The position numbers were made by a program, and so were the translations under genes. The notes beneath the pieces are model-generated. The model did not search any database, had not been told where the DNA came from, and worked only from the letters and a program-made list of their open reading frames with translations. Below, one piece after another: positions 30,855 through 33,228 of a stretch of 33,228 nucleotides of DNA. Source of the DNA: an uncultured Acetatifactor sp. (GTDB taxonomy: Bacteria; Bacillota; Clostridia; Lachnospirales; Lachnospiraceae); assembly GCA_947627535.1 (NCBI GenBank), contig CANQWM010000034.1, positions 1 to 33,228 on the forward strand. Direction: 5' to 3'. Each line of letters begins with the position of its first letter. Position 1 is the first letter of the stretch.

Positions 30855-31316
30855 CTATCGGTTAAAGGCGGTGATGTTGGCTTCATTCAGGGTAAAATCG
30901 TAATAATTCAGATCCTCCCGCTTCGTCCAGCCGATCCGGTTCCAGAAAGCATTTCCGATATCGTTTACGGTAAAGGCGATCAGGCTCACCTTATTGATCT
31001 GCTCCGCCTTCAGGGCGTTCATGCAGCGAACCACCATCTCCTTGCCGATTCCGTGCCTGCGGCAGTCCTCCCGCACGCAGACATGGTACAGACAGCCGCG
31101 CCGTCCGTCGTGCCCGCAGAGGATGCCGCCCACAATGGAGCCGTCCTCCTTCACCGCTACCACGCTGGTCCCCGGATTTCGCTTTAAAAAACGCGCCACT
31201 CCCTCCCTGGAATCGTCGATGCTCCTCATCCCGAAGCCCTTAATCGTCATCCAGAGGGCATAAAGCCCGTCATAATCCTCTATGGTCATTGTCCTGACTG
31301 TATAATTTCCGCTCAT
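30855..31316 (-). CDS. GNAT family N-acetyltransferase
   Basis: 153-aa acetyltransferase of the GNAT fold. The acetyl-CoA loop is CRRHGIGKEMV in motif A, preceded by the beta-strand GCLYHVCVRED and followed by AFTVNDIGNAFWNRIGWTKRED in motif B. It sits inside the arginine operon, 33 bases after the Nudix gene and 156 bases before argJ. An N-acetylglutamate synthase or arginine-related function would fit the context but is not shown by sequence; protein N-terminal or small-molecule acetylation is equally possible. Ribosome binding site AAAGAGAAAG is weak. Confidence 0.82.
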   Translation of the reverse strand: MSGNYTVRTMTIEDYDGLYALWMTIKGFGMRSIDDSREGVARFLKRNPGTSVVAVKEDGSIVGGILCGHDGRRGCLYHVCVREDCRRHGIGKEMVVRCMNALKAEQINKVSLIAFTVNDIGNAFWNRIGWTKREDLNYYDFTLNEANITAFNR

Positions 31317-31349
31317 CTTTCTCTTTGCTTTCCCGATGTTTTTTCATCC

Positions 31350-31853
31350 CTATTTTCCAGCGGCAGGATCCTCTGTCACGCTGGTTACAAGCTGCCATGC
31401 GATACTGCCCTCCCGCAGCTTCCCGGGGGCTTCCGCGAAGGGAACCCACTGCGCCGAATCCACCTCCCCCGAGAGCCTCAGATCCGCTTTCCGCACATCC
31501 GCCCGAAATCCCAGCATGAGCATTTCCTTCTTCTCATAAGGGTAGCTTCGGATATAGGTCAACTTCTCCACATCCAGCCCCAGTTCCTCCCCTATCTCCC
31601 GCTTTGCCGCGTCTTCCGCCGATTCCCCCGGCTTCATGACGCCCGCCACACATACATATTTTGTGGCGGAAACATACTCCTGCCGCAGAAGAGCCACCTC
31701 GTTCTGCTCATTGACCACCGCGCAGATCACGCAGGTGGTAAAGGTCTCCCAAAGCGGAACGCTGCACTGCTCGCAGAAAGGCATCAGCCCCTCGTCCCCG
31801 ATCTCCTTTTGGACCAGTCTTTGCCCGCAGTGAGGACAAAACGTAAATTTCAT
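31350..31853 (-). CDS. Nudix hydrolase with N-terminal zinc ribbon
   Basis: 167-aa nucleotide-pyrophosphate hydrolase. A CxxC...CxxC zinc ribbon (Cys6, 9, 27, 30) precedes the Nudix domain; the box at 71-93 is complete, from GVMKPGE through REIGEELGL, giving the full metal-binding glutamate set. The zinc ribbon next to a Nudix domain recalls NudC-type NADH pyrophosphatases / NAD-decapping enzymes, but the NudC SQPWPFPxS motif is not seen (SYPYEKKEM instead), so the substrate is open. AAGGAG lies seven bases before the ATG. It lies between argC and the GNAT gene. Confidence 0.85.
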   Translation of the reverse strand: MKFTFCPHCGQRLVQKEIGDEGLMPFCEQCSVPLWETFTTCVICAVVNEQNEVALLRQEYVSATKYVCVAGVMKPGESAEDAAKREIGEELGLDVEKLTYIRSYPYEKKEMLMLGFRADVRKADLRLSGEVDSAQWVPFAEAPGKLREGSIAWQLVTSVTEDPAAGK

Positions 31854-31893
31854 GCCAATGCTCCTTTTCTTTCCCGCGCCTCATCCGCCTTCT

Positions 31894-32952
31894 CTACGGG
31901 AAGCAGGGAACCATCTCCAGCCCTTCGCTTTCCCGGAAACCGAACAGCAGGTTCATATTCTGGACCGCCTGTCCCGCCGCTCCCTTCACAAGATTGTCCA
32001 GAGCGCCCATCATGATGATCCGGCCGGTCCTTTCGTCAACGACAAAACCGATGTCCACATAGTTGCTGCCCTCCACCCATTTTGTCTCGGGGCAGACGCC
32101 TTTTTCCAGCAAACGGACAAATTTTTCCTTTCCGTAGTATTTCTCATAGACCGCTCTTATCTCCTGCTCCGCCGGCAGGCTGCCGTCCGCCTTGGGCTTA
32201 AGGCTTGCATATTCCGTGACAAGAATGCCCCGGTTCATGGGGACCAGATGGGGCGTAAAGCTCAGTGTCACGCTCCGCCCGCAGGCATACCCAAGCTGCT
32301 CCTCGATCTCCGGCGTATGGCGGTGGCTTGCCACGCCGTATGCCTTCATATTCTCGTTTACCTCACAGAACAGGTTCTGCACCTTTGCGCCTCTGCCCGC
32401 GCCCGAAGTCCCGGACTTGGCGTCGATGATAAGGGTATCCGGGTCGATCAGCCCCTCCTTCACCAGGGGATACGCGGTCAGGATGGAACAGGTCGTATAG
32501 CAGCCCGGATTCGCCACCAGCCTTGTCGCCGGCGTGACCTGATCCCGGTTGATCTCGCACAGGCCGTACACCGCCTCCGGAAGAAACTGAGGTGACTGAT
32601 GTTCGATCCCATACCATTTCTCATAAACCGCCACATCCTTAAGACGGTAATCCGCGGAGAGGTCGACCACCTTCGTCCGGGAAAGAATCTCTTCCGTCAG
32701 GACCCCGGCCAGAAATCCCTGGGGTGTGGCGGTAAAGATCACGTCCGCTCCCTCCGCCAGTTCGTTCAGCCTGTCGTCCCTGCAGACATCCTCCACGATC
32801 CGAAACATGTTCTGATATACTGCGCTGTATTTTTTATCTATGTAGCTTCTGGAGCCGTACCAGACGATCTCCGCTTCCCTGTGTCCCTGCAGAATCCGCA
32901 CCAGCTCCGCCCCGGCATAACCCGTAGCACCGATAATTCCCGCTTTTATCAT
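31894..32952 (-). CDS. argC: N-acetyl-gamma-glutamyl-phosphate reductase
   Basis: NADPH-dependent reduction of N-acetylglutamyl phosphate to the semialdehyde, third step of arginine synthesis. The 352-aa protein has the dinucleotide fold GIIGATGYAGAELVRIL (5-21), the catalytic cysteine Cys151 in ANPGCYTT, the SGTSGAGRGAK loop (about 186-196), and HRHTPEIEEQLG with the catalytic histidine. First gene of the operon; GGGGAGG lies five bases before the ATG. A promoter at 32990-33017 and ARG-box-like sites upstream indicate ArgR control. Confidence 0.97.
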   Translation of the reverse strand: MIKAGIIGATGYAGAELVRILQGHREAEIVWYGSRSYIDKKYSAVYQNMFRIVEDVCRDDRLNELAEGADVIFTATPQGFLAGVLTEEILSRTKVVDLSADYRLKDVAVYEKWYGIEHQSPQFLPEAVYGLCEINRDQVTPATRLVANPGCYTTCSILTAYPLVKEGLIDPDTLIIDAKSGTSGAGRGAKVQNLFCEVNENMKAYGVASHRHTPEIEEQLGYACGRSVTLSFTPHLVPMNRGILVTEYASLKPKADGSLPAEQEIRAVYEKYYGKEKFVRLLEKGVCPETKWVEGSNYVDIGFVVDERTGRIIMMGALDNLVKGAAGQAVQNMNLLFGFRESEGLEMVPCFP

Positions 32953-32989
32953 AGTTCCTCCCCAAATACCGATTCAAAGTGACTTTACT

Positions 32990-33017
32990 ATTATATCACT
33001 TTTTACACCGATGTCCA
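32990..33017 (-). promoter_or_regulatory. argC operon promoter
   Basis: Minus-strand TGGACA (33012-33017) and perfect TATAAT (32990-32995) with a 16-base spacer, 37 bases upstream of argC. Confidence 0.72.
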
Positions 33018-33035
33018 CTACTTTATGGGGAATTT

Positions 33036-33049
33036 TTTATATTTATTCA
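33036..33049. promoter_or_regulatory. weak ARG-box-like site
   Basis: TTTATATTTATTCA matches the ARG-box core TGAAT-W4-ATTCA at 12 of 14 positions. It lies 19 bases upstream of the argC -35 and 30 bases (centre to centre) from the stronger site. Confidence 0.4.
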
Positions 33050-33065
33050 TTTTATAACATTTTAC

Positions 33066-33079
33066 TGCATAAAAATGCA
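33066..33079. promoter_or_regulatory. ARG-box-like palindrome
   Basis: TGCATAAAAATGCA is a palindrome of TGCAT/ATGCA around AAAA, matching the ArgR operator core TGAAT-W4-ATTCA except for the symmetric C/G pair. Its place upstream of argC supports control by ArgR/AhrC with arginine as corepressor. Confidence 0.6.
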
Positions 33080-33155
33080 TCGGCAGATGGAATTGACAAT
33101 TCAGTTCATTCAGGTTTTGATTTCTGACAGGAAATGACTGTAACAGTTCAGTCCC

Positions 33156-33189
33156 GACTTCCGTCGTAGTACTAGGATTTTTCCGTCGT
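33156..33189. repeat. paired TTCCGTCGT repeats at right end
   Basis: TTCCGTCGT occurs at 33159-33167 and again at 33181-33189, 22 bases apart (two helical turns), with TAGTACTA palindrome-like sequence between. The first copy is part of the 12-mer that recurs inverted at 57-68. No gene is present from 32953 to the window end apart from the argC control region. Confidence 0.5.
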
Positions 33190-33228
33190 TTTTGAACCGA
33201 AAGTCATCTATGGCTTATCAGGAAATTC

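Noticed and set aside
33093..33121. Plus-strand promoter TTGACA ... TTTGAT at the right end
   Set aside because: The -10 matches at only four of six positions and no plus-strand gene follows before the window ends.

Overview
The window looks like chromosome of a spore-forming member of the Clostridia, most likely family Lachnospiraceae. The grounds are gene content and order: a yicC-remA-gmk-rpoZ-rimO-pgsA-cinA-recA-recX block, a protein with a Spo0A-type DNA-binding domain, a SpoVB-type flippase, GerMN lipoprotein, strong AGGAGG-type ribosome binding sites, LexA boxes of the Gram-positive type, and GC-rich codon use. Species cannot be fixed from the sequence. Almost every gene lies on the minus strand; only rqcH, holA and one doubtful small ORF are on the plus strand.

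Layout. (1) 132-6917, minus: a housekeeping operon transcribed from a good promoter at 6966-6994, running yicC, remA, gmk, rpoZ, rimO, pgsA, cinA, then recA (own SOS-regulated promoter) and recX. (2) 7062-8885, plus: rqcH, divergent from yicC. (3) 8895-12009, minus: glgA followed by a SpoVB/MurJ-like flippase. (4) 12168-12689, minus: a stand-alone Spo0A C-terminal-domain protein without receiver. (5) 12916-15653, minus: a variant PTS enzyme I and an exported EndA/NucA-type nuclease. (6) 15654-17860: an AT-rich patch of mobile and accessory debris: small orphan ORFs, an IS256-family transposase relic with one terminal repeat, an immunity-protein-like gene, and just upstream of that gene a YD-repeat (RHS/WapA) relic. 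(7) 17861-18835, plus: holA, convergent with comEC. (8) 18849-25226, minus: comEA, OmpR-type response regulator, HAMP histidine kinase, GerMN lipoprotein and comEC. (9) 25353-32952, minus: argC, Nudix hydrolase, GNAT acetyltransferase, argJ, argB, argD, a solute-binding protein and a small DMT transporter, behind a promoter with ARG-box-like sites.

How the genes work together. The first block combines nucleotide supply, RNA polymerase omega, ribosomal protein modification, phospholipid synthesis and recombination/SOS. The comEA-comEC pair, the exported nuclease and holA look like parts of a DNA-uptake and DNA-handling set, with a two-component system and its probable GerMN partner embedded between comEA and comEC. 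The arg genes give the acetyl-cycle route from glutamate to N-acetylornithine and ornithine.

The most interesting features are the degraded polymorphic-toxin locus (YD-repeat relic plus intact immunity-like gene), the receiver-less Spo0A protein, the two-component/GerMN module inside the com cluster, and a long hairpin over the start codon of the DMT transporter. I found no tRNA, rRNA, CRISPR array or prophage, and no intrinsic terminator good enough to list.
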